Assembly: GCA_035041965.1 (NCBI GenBank)
Contig: JAPYMA010001130.1
Location: 1-64,000, forward strand
DNA length: 64,000 nucleotides
Source of the DNA: Anisakis pegreffii
Lineage: Eukaryota > Nematoda > Chromadorea > Rhabditida > Anisakidae
Direction: 5' to 3'
A model generated the notes under the pieces. That model was not told where the DNA came from. It saw nothing but the letters and a program-made list of their open reading frames with translations, and made no database searches. This document shows positions 32,501 to 47,500 of the stretch, piece after piece. Every line of letters starts with the position of its first letter. Position 1 is the first letter of the stretch. Both the position numbers and the translations under genes were made by a program.

Positions 32501-35500
32501 GTTTTGGAGGTGATGGATATTGATCAAAACGTGCGAATTCAGAGAGTTTGATGTAATTTCCGGAAATCAGTGATTTTCATTATGTTGATGACAAGAAAAT
32601 AACAGCAGGTTTGCTGATATGTGAAGTGAGGAGAACCTGCGCAGGCAAATGTGCCAGTTGCGGATGTTTAGCGTTTCGTATCAACAACGCTGTATTGTTG
32701 TTATTCAAGAACTGATTACTGCTTATTACAACCAATGCATTAACGGCTGGCTCCATGCGAAAGCCGATACCGGAGCCACCTTCAATACGATTGCCCGTTA
32801 CGTCGACTACAGTCTTTGTCACAGCATCGTTCTGACACGAGTGAATTTCAATTGACGGGTGGTAACGATTCCCGATCAGTTCAGTCCAACTAACGACAAC
32901 CTAAAACTTGATTTCTACCAGTTGAACTTGTAAGTTGCACAGTTGATTCAAAGAATCATATTGATAACGATTTGATCGTTGGGATCGTTGGAAAGAATTT
33001 TTTGGTTTGGAAAAGAGCTTAGCAGTAGCTCGGACACAAAAAGTCACGAAAATTTTAAGGAATGATTCAATTCGTGTAAAAAAATAGTTGCAAAACTGTA
33101 GAAGGGATGGAAGATTGAAATTTGAAGCTTTCAAATGTAATTGATTCTAATGCTGACGATAAGCATATCCATTTAATTCAGCAGTTCTCATTGGGAGTGA
33201 AATTACTCATTTTGGGTAATTTGTAGGTGTCAAAGGGCAGTTGAGAGGGTCGGGAAATTAGTATTTCGTGCAGTTGTTAACTTACGATAGAACACCATTG
33301 TGATGGTGTTCTTTAACTCAGGTATGTAAATGCGGTTAGTTGATGGTAACACTCTTTGTTCTCCTATTTTCTGAGTATCATTAGTTCGTCCGAGCCTAAC
33401 AAGATTGTCTTCATTCGTTTTAACAGGGTTTTCATTCTTTTCCTTGCTTCTGTAATCGCTCTCATAGCTTTTATCACCAAAAGTGTTCTCTTCTTCTAAT
33501 TTCTCATTCATTTTATTGAATAAGTAAAGTCAAATTCTCATTCTATCAAATACACTCTATAATTGATTATTTGACCGTCGAACGTTGTTGAGCAATTCAA
33601 TTCGATGGCTGTGTTGTTGATTTCAGCTGTCAACACTCGTCAACGTATCCAGTAAATAGCATATACTACAGAATAAGAAACTGATTCGCAATGTGAAGTG
33701 AAATGAGACGAAGTGAATGAGAAAAACTCATCAAGAGAACGATATTCGCATGTAATAGCTATGAGAGCGAACGCAACACGTCTGAAAAGAATGAGAATCC
33801 ATCTAAATCATGTCACAGACAATCGCTTCTCATGCAATCATATTCAATTGCAATCTAGAACAGTGGTTCTCACAAAGAGTGAAATTACCCGCTTTGGGTA
33901 ATTTGGAGGTGTGGGAGTGGGGGGAGGGTAACGGTGGCCCGCCAGATCACCAAAAGGGGTAATGGATCAGCAGAACGTGAGAACCACTGATCCGATTTAT
34001 TAAGAAACACTAGCCTTTGGTATTATATTCGACGAGATCGGTGTGCAGAAATTGCCAACCAGTATGCCACCCCATCCGTTGTCGGAGATCACTGTACGAA
34101 GATAGAAAATATTGTTTGACGGACGGCCTTTGAAGATAATCTCTTGATGGAGTGGCAGAAATGGTATTGAGGAGTTTTGATGAAAAGCGCATCCTGAATA
34201 TGGCTGCTGATTTGTAAGAACATGAAATATTAAAACGTTGTTGTTGCTGGTGAAGGTTTTTGAGAGCTTTCAAGTGTGAGAAATTAACGAGAAAGTATTT
34301 ATGCACAACCTGGCTCCAACTCGTTATGCGTGCAAACTTTTTAACTCTCTGAATGATCATTCCTATCGGTCATTTAGAAAGAAGCTGGCGAAGTCATTAA
34401 GCTATTCCTTGCTGATATGAGACTTTATGCGGCAATGATTCGGTCTAGGACATCGTATTCATTTCCCATTTAAAACAACACTTAACAATGTGCTCAGAAA
34501 CGAACCTCTCCAACGATTATGACTGATCGACGTGCCATTAATAGTGATTGAACCACCCGCATACGATACGTTCAAGCCATCACCCCAATTTTCTTCGATT
34601 TTCGTGTCATTAATCCAGATGTCCGCTGCACCATCACTAACCAACATTCCAGCATATCCCTCATTCGCAATAATACTAACGTTGGACAGAGCTGTTCGTT
34701 CACGAATATCTTTTGCGAAGATACCATTACCAGTGTTATTGAATATCACCGAATTCGTGACGTTAAGCCCATAGAATGCCTTGTCTGAAGTAATAGCAGT
34801 GCTAGTCACTAGTCAGCTGATGCGTTATTGGAAGGAGGAGATGTCATTCCGAAAGAGTGATGTTGAACTGAACACCATCTCGGATTTCTAACAAAAATGA
34901 CAATTTTGAATTTTCAGTTCGTCCTATCAAGACCTGTCTGAATCAACTGATAATGCGTGAGGATATAAGATTGAAGACCAGGAATATCTGAAGAGGACTG
35001 AACCTTGAACGGATGCGTGGACTCGAAATTGTACACTCACGTCACCGGCAACTCGCCCACTCAGTCCAACGGGAATGTGTTCCAGAGAGATAAAAACCGG
35101 ACGACCAGCACTCCTTAAATGCATCGGAAAAAAATGTTACGAGTTGATTATAGGTGAGATTAGAAAGGATTTTACGAGAAATGTTTCAAAAATTTTATCA
35201 GAACAGAGAACAATTCAAGTTAAGCGATAGAAATTAGCAGACACCAAGAAAGTGATCACGCTCAATGATCCACTGAGTGGCTAGGATAGTATCCCTGAAG
35301 CGATCATTGAGTAGTACTCCAGTTTCTGTTGTCCACTGAATGACAGTATCACTCTCATTGACAAGATGATTGGTAATAAGACAGGAAATTTTGTTTGATA
35401 AGATGTGACAATAAATTTTCTTCTTGAAGAACTGATAAGTAATCAATGCTTTATGATTGATTCAGTTTTATTTTGTTTATGAAACAGATATGAAAGAGTA

Positions 35501-38500
35501 CCTAAGCGAAAGGCTTTGCGGGAGAACAGCATTAATTAATGGAATACGATAACGTTCATAGCTGCATCGATTCAGGTTTGTATTCGCATCACAGACAATT
35601 AATTCACTTCGAGATGAATCCATATTCCGATTCTCAACGTTGATGAATTGCAATGTATAAGTGTAGCGAAGTCGTGGTGGCAATGAGACAACCTTCAAAC
35701 AATCTTTCTTGAGATTTCATCTAAAATCGAGCTAGTCGAGAAGAAAGAAACTTCGAAGTGCTTTCAGCTAAGTCTTAGTCTTCAAAATCTTAGGCTAACA
35801 CTTATACTTAGCCCTAAACTGGGCCTCACCATTATTCAGCCTTACGCTCACGTTGTAACTTAATCTACAATCACGTTCCCATTCGACAATTTTAGACGAC
35901 GCTATTCCAGCTCACAATCAGGTATCGATGCTTTTTATGAGCGCAAAGATCTTCATGAAAGACTTAGTGGATTGTCCATTGTTATCGCATGACTCCCAAA
36001 CGTCTAAACGAGAGCTTCAGGTAGAGCTTAAGTAATTCACACAGAAACGGAAAAGACATTCGCGATTATTTGCACATCATATAAGCTCAAATAACAAAAT
36101 GAACATCACTGCAAACATCAGTGTGGCCTACTGTTCACAAGAATCGTGGATCGTTTCGATAAATAATTTTACATTTTTAAATTGATTATTCGCCGGTAAA
36201 CTTGTTTCAAGCGCTATACGATTATTTTGTCCTGCCACATTAAACCATATACTGCGATCGCGCAGTCGATCATATTCAAACACACGCATCAATTCAGCAG
36301 AACTAATCGCATGTTGACGTCTCAACGTTGAATTCTCAATGTTGAATCATCAACAAGTTAGAATCCTCAAAGATCACGCTTCTGCAAGCACTATAATATC
36401 CTGATGATGATAACCTTTTCAGATTATCATCCTAAGAATATTATGGTGTTTCCAGAAGCATACTCTTCACAATGATTCAATTTCATAACAGTCAGTTGAG
36501 CACTTGTTTTGGGTGGTAGTGAAATTCGATTGTTAATGTTTAAACTTAAAATTGCAGTGTGTTCAAGTGAGACAGAATGCGTACCGTCCAGCAAGGTGAT
36601 GGCGCTTCCGAATCAATAGCCGTCCCGTTTGGTAAATAAGCACTGATCAAATGTGGAAAGTACAAAGATTCTGGAATTGAATGTTCACTGCACATCTCCA
36701 CTCGTGGTTTCTCTTCTTCATAGTAAACCGACTGCCTTCGACTTCCTGAATATGACATTAACATTGATTCTTCGCTCTAATTCTCGCTATCCTTGTACTT
36801 TTTGCAGCTCCATTCTGATGCGATTGTTTCACTGAACACAAGCGATCGAAATGAATTCATATTCTGCACAAGGTTTGTCTCAAAACCTAATTGAGTTCAG
36901 CAAAAACTGCAAAACTGCACTGGAGAATTAATAAGCAGTGGCTGATTTCCTGAATGCTCTAGAGGTTCTGTTTGCTTTTCATTTTATTTGCGCAAATTCT
37001 CCGTTCACGATTCAGAATAATCAGAAGAAAAGCGACTTTGGGGAAGTCGGGAATGTTTTCAAGAGAGAGTGCAAACGAACGATCCACAAATTTGTGGACG
37101 AGTTGCATTCCGCCAGCCTTTTCGCGATATCGAATACCGTCACCGTAATTTCCCTCAACCAACGTCCTATTAATGAACACTCGGCCGTCCGTGGTGTTAA
37201 CGATCGCAATACCAATGCCACTGGAAAAGAATTTCCACAAAAATATTGAATTTGTTGAACATTCTCGAGTTCAGGTCTCCAAGTTTAGACCGACCGCACG
37301 ACCAGACGATTTAATGGTAATCCGTTGGCATGATTCTTTTCTTTCATTCATCACATTCAGTTCGAACATTATTCCGGCAAAAAAGAATAGCAATGAGAAG
37401 GATCAATGGATGTGTTCCATTTGAAATGAGCATTTGGGATTAGCTTTCTTATATGCAGCATGAATATGACGTAAGAAGAACACAACATGGAAAAGAGTGA
37501 AAACTATGCTGATTGTGAGCAATAGCTGAACTAAGTCGCATCGCTAATGGTGATGACCGAGAATTTGGTATCGGAATAGTCGTTGGATTGCTATTCGATA
37601 ACATTCAACAACACCAAATTTCGTTTTTCAAACTCAATATTTTCGTTTCCATTCAGCGTCTACATTATTCAACTATCATTGTTGAACTCGATTTTGTCAA
37701 TTCACGCCAACTGATGGCAATTTCTGGATCGTTTATGCTATGCCGAAATTGCGGAATTGACTCAAAAGACGTCACGAAATTCTTCCTCTTTACAGAGCGT
37801 TTTCGTGCTTTTCCATAACATTTTACTTTTCGATGATGCATAAAATCCATTTGTTCTGGGGTGTCGATGCATACTGGTCCGAGAATTATGAGGCTCGTTA
37901 TGGTTGCAGTGTGCAAGAGATTCAACGAAGCAAAACATTCAGCAATTCGCAGACTCAATTACCGATTATTAATGATGGTTGAGTTTGCAATGAGAATTGG
38001 CCCAGACGGCTCATAGAAATACACCCCGTCTCGTGCGCTTCGTTCCACTCGTAGACCGTTCATGATTGGTGGTACACCCTCGATCCACAGTGCAGATGTC
38101 GTATTCTTCGTTTCACTGAAAAAATTCAATCTTATTTCCTCTTTCCCAATATGCTAATATTCTTTGCACTCTTCGTCGGTGTTATGGTGATACGAGTTCA
38201 CTTGGAAAAACCCTGTTTCTGTGGTTCTGAAAATGTTCGAGTTGTTGAATTTTCAGCGGTGTGCTCTTTTGTGAGTTTTGAAACCTTCCAATGCTCTCGT
38301 CAATTTCACAAAGATATATTTTATTGGTCATCTTCTGCATACTGCAGCAATGGACAAATGAAAATATGTATTGATGTGCTTGAGACAACACTCAATGTTT
38401 GTATCTTATTGCGCATTAATCATTATTTTGGTGAAACGCAAGCATCGCTCCCACAAATGTTTTTCCTCTGAAAATTTATAGCTCAGTTAGACGTTTGTTC

Positions 38501-41500
38501 CCAATGTTCTTTACGCTTCAGCTGAGAATGAATGAGAGTTTACGATAATGAAATTTCTAACAAAAATGTTTCTAAACATCGTCGCTACCAAATGATCAAT
38601 TCAAGAAACGCTGCTGCCGTTGAACTGTTCTGAACGGAAAATAGATGTGGGAGATTTGCAAAATAATAGACTGCGCATAGATCTGCAATCTTGAATGCAG
38701 ATCGCATGCCGAAAATTGACAGTCATTCTCACGATGACTACTTCTTCTCAAGTTGACGACTAGTCATTCATGCATTTCGACTCTGTTTTCAAAAAATCAT
38801 ACAATTGGATGTTTTCATGAACATTCAATGCTAAAAATGTTGCTCTTCATCTAATCGTAAGCAAAGGCCAACGAATCGCTGATTTGACGATCATCACTTG
38901 AATTGTGCAAAAGCTTTTAGCGTTTGTCTAAGGCAGTTAATTTTTTCGCTTCATCATTTCTTGCTGATCAGTGTGAGAGTAAAATTCAATTTCATCTCAT
39001 CTCTTTCTAGATTGAAAATGCGTAGCTGTGTGATTGCTTGATTGCAACATGTCAAAGAATGAGCACTTCAAACATGAGTTTGAAATTAGTCGTATGAGTG
39101 TGCGTATTCATTCTGAACGTTTCGCTCTTGAATGAATGCTCGAAAATGAAATTATGCATGCGAGTGCATGCGCTGATTGCAATTACGCTTCTAATACCAC
39201 CTAACAGCCACTTGTTTCTGCTTGCACTCTCAGCTGTAATCAGAAGTATGGAAGTGAGTCTAGCGTTCATTCGACCACTCAATCTTTCGTGTGTCAGTGG
39301 AGTAAGTACCTTCCTTCCCTCACTATCGTCAACTTTCAATCATTGTCTGGTTGATTGTTCACTTGAGGTCTACAAGCTAATCTCCAAGCTGCTATCAGAA
39401 ACTCGATCTCCAGATTTATCCTGACCATACTCATCAGGGCATATCGTGTGAGACAACAGTCAACAAATACACAAACCATTCAGGCTTATTGGAGCAGACT
39501 CCGACACTACTACTAAAGCATGAACGAAAACTTGCTGGCAAAAGTGAATCGGTAGGTGACTGAGTTTGATGAGAAGTTTGTTTTCTCTTTTGTTTTCGTA
39601 TCAGATGATTTCGGTATTGTCAGCAGAATAATCTAGTCAATATTGTCAACGAATTTCATCAGCACAACTTGGAAAATATTCCTTTACTGCTGTTATATTT
39701 TGAACAGTTGTGAGCAATATTAAAGGCGATTGCTCAAAGCATTCGTTTGATGTATTATAATGCATCACATTATGTTATTCCATATCCGGTATGTTTTTAA
39801 TCAATGAGGATGATTCAGTAAGGTATTCCCAGTTTGCGATAAAGAATTGATGGCATTCATGTCGAATTCTGAACTCAATCAGTCCGAGTGTATAGAATTG
39901 AATTTCAGAGGTGGTGGCTGAACTCGTTATGATAGCCTAGTGCTTATTTTCATTTGCTTTAAACACAGTTGAAAAACTGATCGTGCAGTGTGTGTAGATG
40001 AATCATAGTCTGATAAGATCACGATGAAATGTATCTATTGTTTCTAAAAAGATGTCTTGCTTGAATACGAGAACAAAGTTAATGATTTGGCTAATCTGAG
40101 CATAATACATGCCACCGCAAAGACCGAGAAAACTAGAGAGCGTACGCATAAATATGCTCTGTCTGGTAGAATTGCGAGAAATACAAAACAAAAAAAACCA
40201 ACGCATTGTATCCAGCATAAAGAATATCGACGTATTCGAGCCGACTGAACGATTCCCTATGAACAGAGACCATATCCGGATCGGATGGGACGAATTTGAA
40301 CGGTGAACTAAGAATTTGCAATCCTGAAAGTTCACTCATCTGAAATGCGTCGTGTGAAATTGTGAGATTCTGTGATCGATGGTTTCTTGGTTGGGTATTT
40401 ATTGACATGGAAATAACCAGAGAGAAATCAGCAGAGAACATTCGGACCGGAAAAGTGAATTTGTTTTTCGGGACTCAGAAAGATTCATATTGGACTTTCT
40501 TATTGAATAACAACCAATGATGAGAATTTAATTGCATGAGAGAGCTGGATTCAGTTTGGAGAAGGTCTAAAATGATTCGTTGTGTCTTCAAAATGAAAGT
40601 TTTGGCAAAATAATTCTTCTATATTGCGATCAAAGGATCTATCAAATGATTGAGCAACCCGGAGCGCGTTCGTCCAGAATTCGGGAACATTCGTGGTGCT
40701 TGGTGCTCTTGGGAATATTGTGCAGAATTTAAGAATATTTACGGCTCGGTTATATCGAAAGGATCAACTGGATATTTTTTGCTAATAGTGAAAGAAATTA
40801 ACGCATCTTCCCAACGTTTGTCACTAGCAATCATGAGTTGTTAGTTAATTTTGTGCGCCAATGGCACCTTTAACAAAAGGATGACAGGTAACATTAGCGT
40901 TTTTTGCAATCATTTCTGGAAAATCGGATTTTACATTGTGTTTCTTTATTCAAGCGTGTTTAAACACTTGCCGATGCATGCCATTCACATTAGACTACTG
41001 CGTCTTCTTAAACATAAAATTTTATGCATAATTGCTTTGAGTTGTCTTCACGATCATTATTTTTTTAATCAGTGTTACTGAGCAGAAAGCAACTTGATAT
41101 CTATATCTATCGCTTTCAACCAAGGAAGTATGAGTATAATTTGCATAAACTGTAACGATGACGAGTCGAATCGCATTCGATCGTGCAGCAGCAGCACTCA
41201 TCAAACATGAACCCAAAATTACGGGAAGCACAAAACTCATCAAAATCTTAAGGACATACTAGAGTTTCGGATTCTCTTAGCTGTCTGTTGAATGATGATG
41301 CGGAAGCGCTATCAAAAAGCTGCTATGGACAACTTTTGATGGAAGTGATTATAGGCTCAAATCGAGCACAAGATTTTACAACCGTACGGTTTTGACTTGT
41401 TCACAACGCGTGAATGACACCTTCATCACTCACCTTTCCAGTGCCTCGCCCATCCAGTAAAACTTGGTGGTCCCCAGCAATAAATACCAATGTCATCTTC

Positions 41501-44500
41501 ACCCTGGCAAAGATTTTCACTCAACGGAATCTTATCCGGATCCGCGAATCCAGCACAATCCCACAGAGATTTCGCACTCGATAAGCACTCCGGACGTGGC
41601 ATAACAAACGGATACGTTTCATTGTTACGACGATACCATTGCCAGAAACCTGCATTAGTCGAAAGTTGTTTGTTGTTCGATGTTCTTTGCATATCATTCG
41701 ATGAATTCATTTATCGTTAGCATAAAATGTTACTCAACGATGGGATACTATTTTCTTCAAAAAATCATAATATGAGCTATACTCATCATTTACCCGTTCA
41801 CTTGATCAAATATGTCCTATTCCACCTCATATACGTTCGGATCATGCAATCTAATGATTGTTTCGACTGAATTCCCTGGTGAAGAATTTGTTTTGGACAT
41901 ACTTCTCCGGAAATCTGAGTCCTTCATAGGCATTTTCTGGACCATATGTTCCTCTTAGAAATTGTCAATTTTAAGTTAAAGTTAACACTGAGATTTCCTC
42001 GGATTCATCGCAATCATATTCAGAGTATTCATCGAAATTAGCCCATTATCGTATCAGCTCAAAAGTTCACGGATAACCTCATAGAATGTTCAGAAAATGT
42101 TTGAATAGTCATTGCAGTCCACCAGTTTTAATGCTCATGCAACTTCCTTCTATTTCAACCAAAACGGTTGTCAGCTTGATCATTTATAAGATTGCGTGCA
42201 TGATAGTTAAGTACCTCCTCTTCTTCCAGCAAATCATGTCATTTAGGCAGTTTATTGTTTCAAAATATTATTTCATTTTCGTCTCTTTCTAGATTCGCCG
42301 ATTTTGCATTGTCATTTAATTGCAGTGGAATATCTCTATCACAAACCAACCTCCGTCACTATATCCCATCGATTTGCATGCTGTCGTAACGTCTGTTGAT
42401 GTCCAACTAAAACAAGAAATTGTTTCGGATGCATGCCAAACTTTTCGTGAAGAGAATATTTTCGTAATGATTCAAGTGAGTGCGAGCATAATAATTCAGT
42501 CAGATTTTTTGCGAAACATTCGTGATCGGCACTGATTCAATGGTTTATTGATCTTGTTGATCAATGCTAATCTACATTCACGACATATCAGCCAGAAATC
42601 CGTGGAAACTGTCGAAAATAGAGAAATTGCTTTGTTGATTTGATGGGATGGTACGTAAGTTTATGTTTATAGATGGTTCAAAAACAATCATAAACAGAGA
42701 TGATGGGAAAAACATGGGTTCAACGAAAAAATTTTCCATACTTGGTTAGCTGTGTGCAAACAGATCGCCATCGATCACGGAATCGCACTTGCAATTTACC
42801 TTGTCGAACGGAAGGTCCATCGATGAGTCGAAATTCAGGTCTGGACTCATCGTAGTCGAACATTTGCTGATATGGTAACATTTGAATGTGTGCAAATTCA
42901 TTGCCCTGAAAAAGAAAAATATTATAAAGTCAGTGACGACAGTACTTTGTACTATTTGCTTGCTCTTCTCTTTCAACCCATGTGAAGCTATCGGCGAAAT
43001 GACTGTGAAAGTATCAGCAGGAATATAACTTCCCAATAATCTCAGCTATAATCCGATAAAAAAGTGATGGGACTGAACTACGCGTGTAATTCTGCAGAAT
43101 TCCTGCTTGCTCTCTTTCGCGTGTTAATTCCGTATGGTTGTATTCAGTTGTATTCAATTCGAAGTAATTTCCATGCTTCACAAATAAGATTATGGGGAAA
43201 ATTCGCAAGAAGAATTAAATTTGGACTCGACGTGTGAGGAAGACTTTCTCTTTTCAATGGTGAGCAAAATTCTGCAGATGAACAAAAAACTGCACCCATG
43301 CAATATGAAATGCTAAACACTGCTAAATTGCATTCAATGCGAACAATTGCGGATTTTCTTCCTCAACAAAACGATCTACTCATAATATTCTTGAGCCGAA
43401 CGTCCGTTGAAGCGTGAAATTCCTTTTCACATTTGCTTTTTAAACTGAGGAGAATGCGTGCATAAAATCTCATACGATTCATTTATCATTACACAAATTG
43501 TCATATTTTTAAGGTTTGATCAAATTCTGATGTACTTTCAAAAGGGTAAATGGATCAATCATGCTTGCAAACCACTGAGGTAGATTAAAGTTAGCAGACT
43601 GATGGAATAAGTTGTGAAATTTTGATGTTTCGTTCAAGGAAACCATGCCAAAAAAAGTTGCTATGTATACTGATCTCGCATCTGCATTTTTTTCTCAACT
43701 GAATTTTTCACTTGATTTGTTGTGATTCTCATTCATCTCATGAACCACTACCAATTTCTGCTAACATCGGAAATAAGTCAGAATGAACTTCGCCATGTTT
43801 CAGTTTCTGTAAATAACGTGAAGGACGTCATTGTGAAGGTCATCAATGACGATGCATGATTTTGTGATGGTTTGTATTCAGTTCTACTTCTGTCTCTCTC
43901 ATTGACTGCATCTGCACGATGCTCATTCCTTCTCCACATCCATCTTCTTTTACCGAATCCCAAGCGATTCAATGCGAAATGGATGGTCGGTCAGTAGGCG
44001 GTTAAATGCGTTTTGCAAATGACATCTTTCACGAACACAATAGCTTAATCCAATCGCTACATTCAATAATACATGTTTTTTCTGATATTCACACCAACAC
44101 ACACTGACTCTCACTATGGTGCTATTATCTGACAATTTGCAACGTTGTTCCCTTTGAAGCGGCGAAAAACGATTGAATCAAAAAGTTTTCTTTACTAATT
44201 TGTTTGTGTATTCATTCCTGAACGGTAGACATTTGGATTTGCATGTGATGAAATGATATGAAGAAGTCAACTACGATAGGGACGTCAGTGAAAACTCTGA
44301 TGAGACAAAAGGGTAATTAAATAGAGGGGAAAGAAACGATTTATTGAAGAATGAAGAAAATTGAGTGAAAACTGAGTGAAAACTCTATTGGCTAATAATT
44401 ATTGGTAATTATTTTCTGACTTCAACAATGAAATACGCATTTTTTCAAATAATATAATAAGAATTTTTTGATTGTCGTCGATTTGCTTCGATTTAGCAAC

Positions 44501-47500
44501 TAATTTGAACTAATTTTAAGGTGGCGAGAGAATCAGCGACCATTGAAAGTGTGGAATTTTTTAAATCATAAATAGTTTGTTTTGAAGTCGAGGTGAAATT
44601 ATGAACGAATAGCAACTGAGCACTTTAGACTTCCACTTGGAAAAGTAAAAGTAGCAGAAATATTAGTAAAATTACAGAAATATTATGATTCAAAACTACT
44701 TGTAGAATATCTAAAATCGAGTGCATTCCACCCAGTTCTATTGTTAAAAACGTCTGAAGTCAATTTACAAAGAATGCTCATTTTCAACTGATGAAAACAA
44801 CTACTTGAGGCAATTTTTAGGCGCGACACTGAGGTTCATTAGTGAGAATTCTAAGAATTCTTGATCAAATACGAGTGGAAAACTTTCATGTCGATAATGA
44901 ACACCACACAATCATAAGCTATTCCTTACGTTCTTAACGGAAGTTTTGGTTTTGTGTTGAAATAAAAGACCAGAAAAGGGATTGCAACTTCATTTCCCAT
45001 TCTCTTTTCTTTATTATTACTGAAAGTTTACGTTGATTCACTCGAGGATATGAGAAATATTTCACAATTGCTCGGTAAAGTAAATGAAATTCAGTCGCTG
45101 CAGCATTCTACTTGCACATTTTGAAGGCATTCATTGATTTGCTCATTTTTTGGCTCTATGCTCCTTTTAAGAGTTGATTTTCGTCGTCACCAAATGAACG
45201 GCAACAACAAAACGCTCAACAAATGAATTCAGTTGATGAATAAAGCTTCTAAGGCTTGTTTCACATCATGCTCGTTAGTGTTTATTGAACGAGGAGAGCA
45301 TTCGAACGAGTCAGCGAGTATGTCTCATGCAGAATTGCATGAGCTCGCAATCAAATGTTTTGATAATGATGTTGAATATCATTTGTTGGTGTTATCGCAT
45401 CCGCCATCTGTCATCAACTATCTAATCAAGCAGCTGTCGCCATAATCTGACCGCTAAACTAACTCATTTTTGTCATCCAGTTTCAATTTAGAAATGTCAT
45501 TAAAGTTGATCATTTCGATCATTCACCCGTTTATTTCATTTTCATCTCACGATTAACTAGGAAAGATTTCTTGTGAGATTATCTTGTGCTCATTGTGTGC
45601 ACCTGTAAAAAATGCACAATATTCCTAAAATCTACTCATAAAAGTTCCAATCAACAGGGCTCAAAATAGAAATGGAATCGAGAATCATTCGAGGATATTC
45701 ACTTCACCTAATTGACAAGTTGATTGTCATTAGATTGCGTTAATTCGATCGTGTTGCCGAACATAGTTTTCTGTTCATTCGTGTCGAAGTGATAATACAT
45801 TTTGATCAAGGCGGTTATCATATGAGCGATTTCCGAATCACCACGAATATTGCATTATAATCTAATCTAGATTGCTTAGCGTGTCTCATAATGAAATTGA
45901 AGCATACAAGTTGTTTCATGGAATGCTGATAATGTACGTGAGAGACGAGAGTTAAATGCGTTACTTACTAGGCTTATTCGCGTGTCATCAAATAGTCTTA
46001 ATAGTTGTGGGCATTTCCGCTCATGGACTCGAACTTCGTTTATTGACAATTATTGCGTCATTGCGGCTCGATGTTGACCATTCAGCGCTGGCCCTATCGA
46101 AATCCAACCATATTCAGTCGATGTATTGCAAGTGAATTTTGTTATTTTCATCAACTGCTTAGAGTTTACTTAACAGAAGATAATACTTATTCCTGTCCTA
46201 TATCCTTACTTCAATAATCCGCACAAATTCATTTTACTTCGTTTATTTCGAATCAAATTTTTGCTTTTTTTCTTTTTCTTTTCGTATCACCAAACCTCAC
46301 TGATTATAGCAATCATTGAAAGGCGATTTTGAATAGTACGAGAAATTCAAAGAATCCAGGAATATCTTAGTCAAGTCAACGATCAACGTAAGCCAAACTC
46401 AGTCTGTTCAATGAGTATCTATCTCACTGCTAAAATCACGAGCTTCAAGGAAACTAAAAATCTCGATTCATCCGGAAAAATTAGAGAGCTGCTCGGAATT
46501 GAATTTATCACAGCGATAGATCTGCCAAAGTCATGCATCATTAGTTAGAATCCTTAAGGGGTCCAATAGAACAGCATGAAAAGGATGCATTTTTAGCTCC
46601 TCCGGGACCACTGATGCCCCAATAAATGTTGTTTACAATTTAGTCAATGCAGTCAGAGTTAACTGTGCCGCCCTCATTGAGATCACTTGCATTTCTAGAT
46701 AAACCACTCATGGGATTTCCTTGCTTTTTTATAAAACTCCAAATTGATGTTGAAAAGAAAACGAGCGAATGAACGAAGGCATCTGTTGATGAAATTTTCA
46801 TCAATTGATGCAAAAAAAAAGAAATTGCAGCAAATTCCTCCAAGAAAACTAAATTTCATCTTTGACGCAAACGAAATAATTCTTGCGTCCCATAAACAAC
46901 AATTCATTCGTTTTTCTCAAAACATTTTCCGCTCATTTCCATGCCATCGTATCCCTAATTGCTTTTCTTAATTCAGTCGAAGTTCATTCAAGCGTTCATA
47001 CCACTTTATTACTCCTTAAAGCAGCTCAAATACGAGAATTTCGGGCTCATTGCACTAATTTAGGCAGATAATCCAGTGGAACTTAGTGAGCGATCGAGAA
47101 TTTCCACGTTATTGTATCCTTAGGCGTGAAAACGAGTGAAAGCCTTTTCGCAATCGCACATTCCAGTCTACTAAAAAACTCTGTAATCCGGGGCAAGTTC
47201 GGAATCTTCAGCATAACCTTATCTATATCTCAAACATTTTAAAGTTATTTCAAAAATGAATTCGCATTTCCTTTAACACATCCTCATCCATTAGGTGACC
47301 ATATCATCCATTTTTTTCCTCAACTTCGAATCCATCTACCCCAAAGAGAGAGCATCGTCTCAGTTCCTATCTCTATTTTCATCTCTCTGATCTCAACGAT
47401 CACTAAAATAAATTTTTTCGTATTGTTTTCATAAACTCGTCATTTCCGAAGTTGCCATTTGCATGTGCTTATTGAATGAAGCTCAACCGAATTCAGTAAA

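Larger units (their letters stand above)
31744..40323 (-). other. bark: bark-like exons: first beta-helix unit
   Basis: Exons: 40203-40323, 37963-38115, about 37009-37220, 36585-36745, 35502-35692, 35004-35113, 34506-34784, 34009-34193, 32637-32900, 32105-32334 and 31744-31927. Turn motifs typical of parallel beta-helices recur (GNYGDGIRY, NNTGNGIFA, NWGDGLNVSYAGGS, ENNWG). The unit ends IFDQFNRYSLAYIE. The junction between 37009 and 36745 is the weakest; other donors or acceptors nearby keep the frame too. Confidence 0.8.

Noticed and set aside
35234..35446. Minus-strand open frame ending near 35234
   Set aside because: Exon 35502-35692 (phase 2) joins exon 35004-35113 directly (PQSLSL-R-SAGRPVF), as in the homologue, so this is intron.
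36128..36340. Minus-strand open frame between bark-like exons
   Set aside because: Exons 36585-36745 and 35502-35692 join directly in phase 0 and match the fly protein without it; its acceptor lacks a pyrimidine tract.
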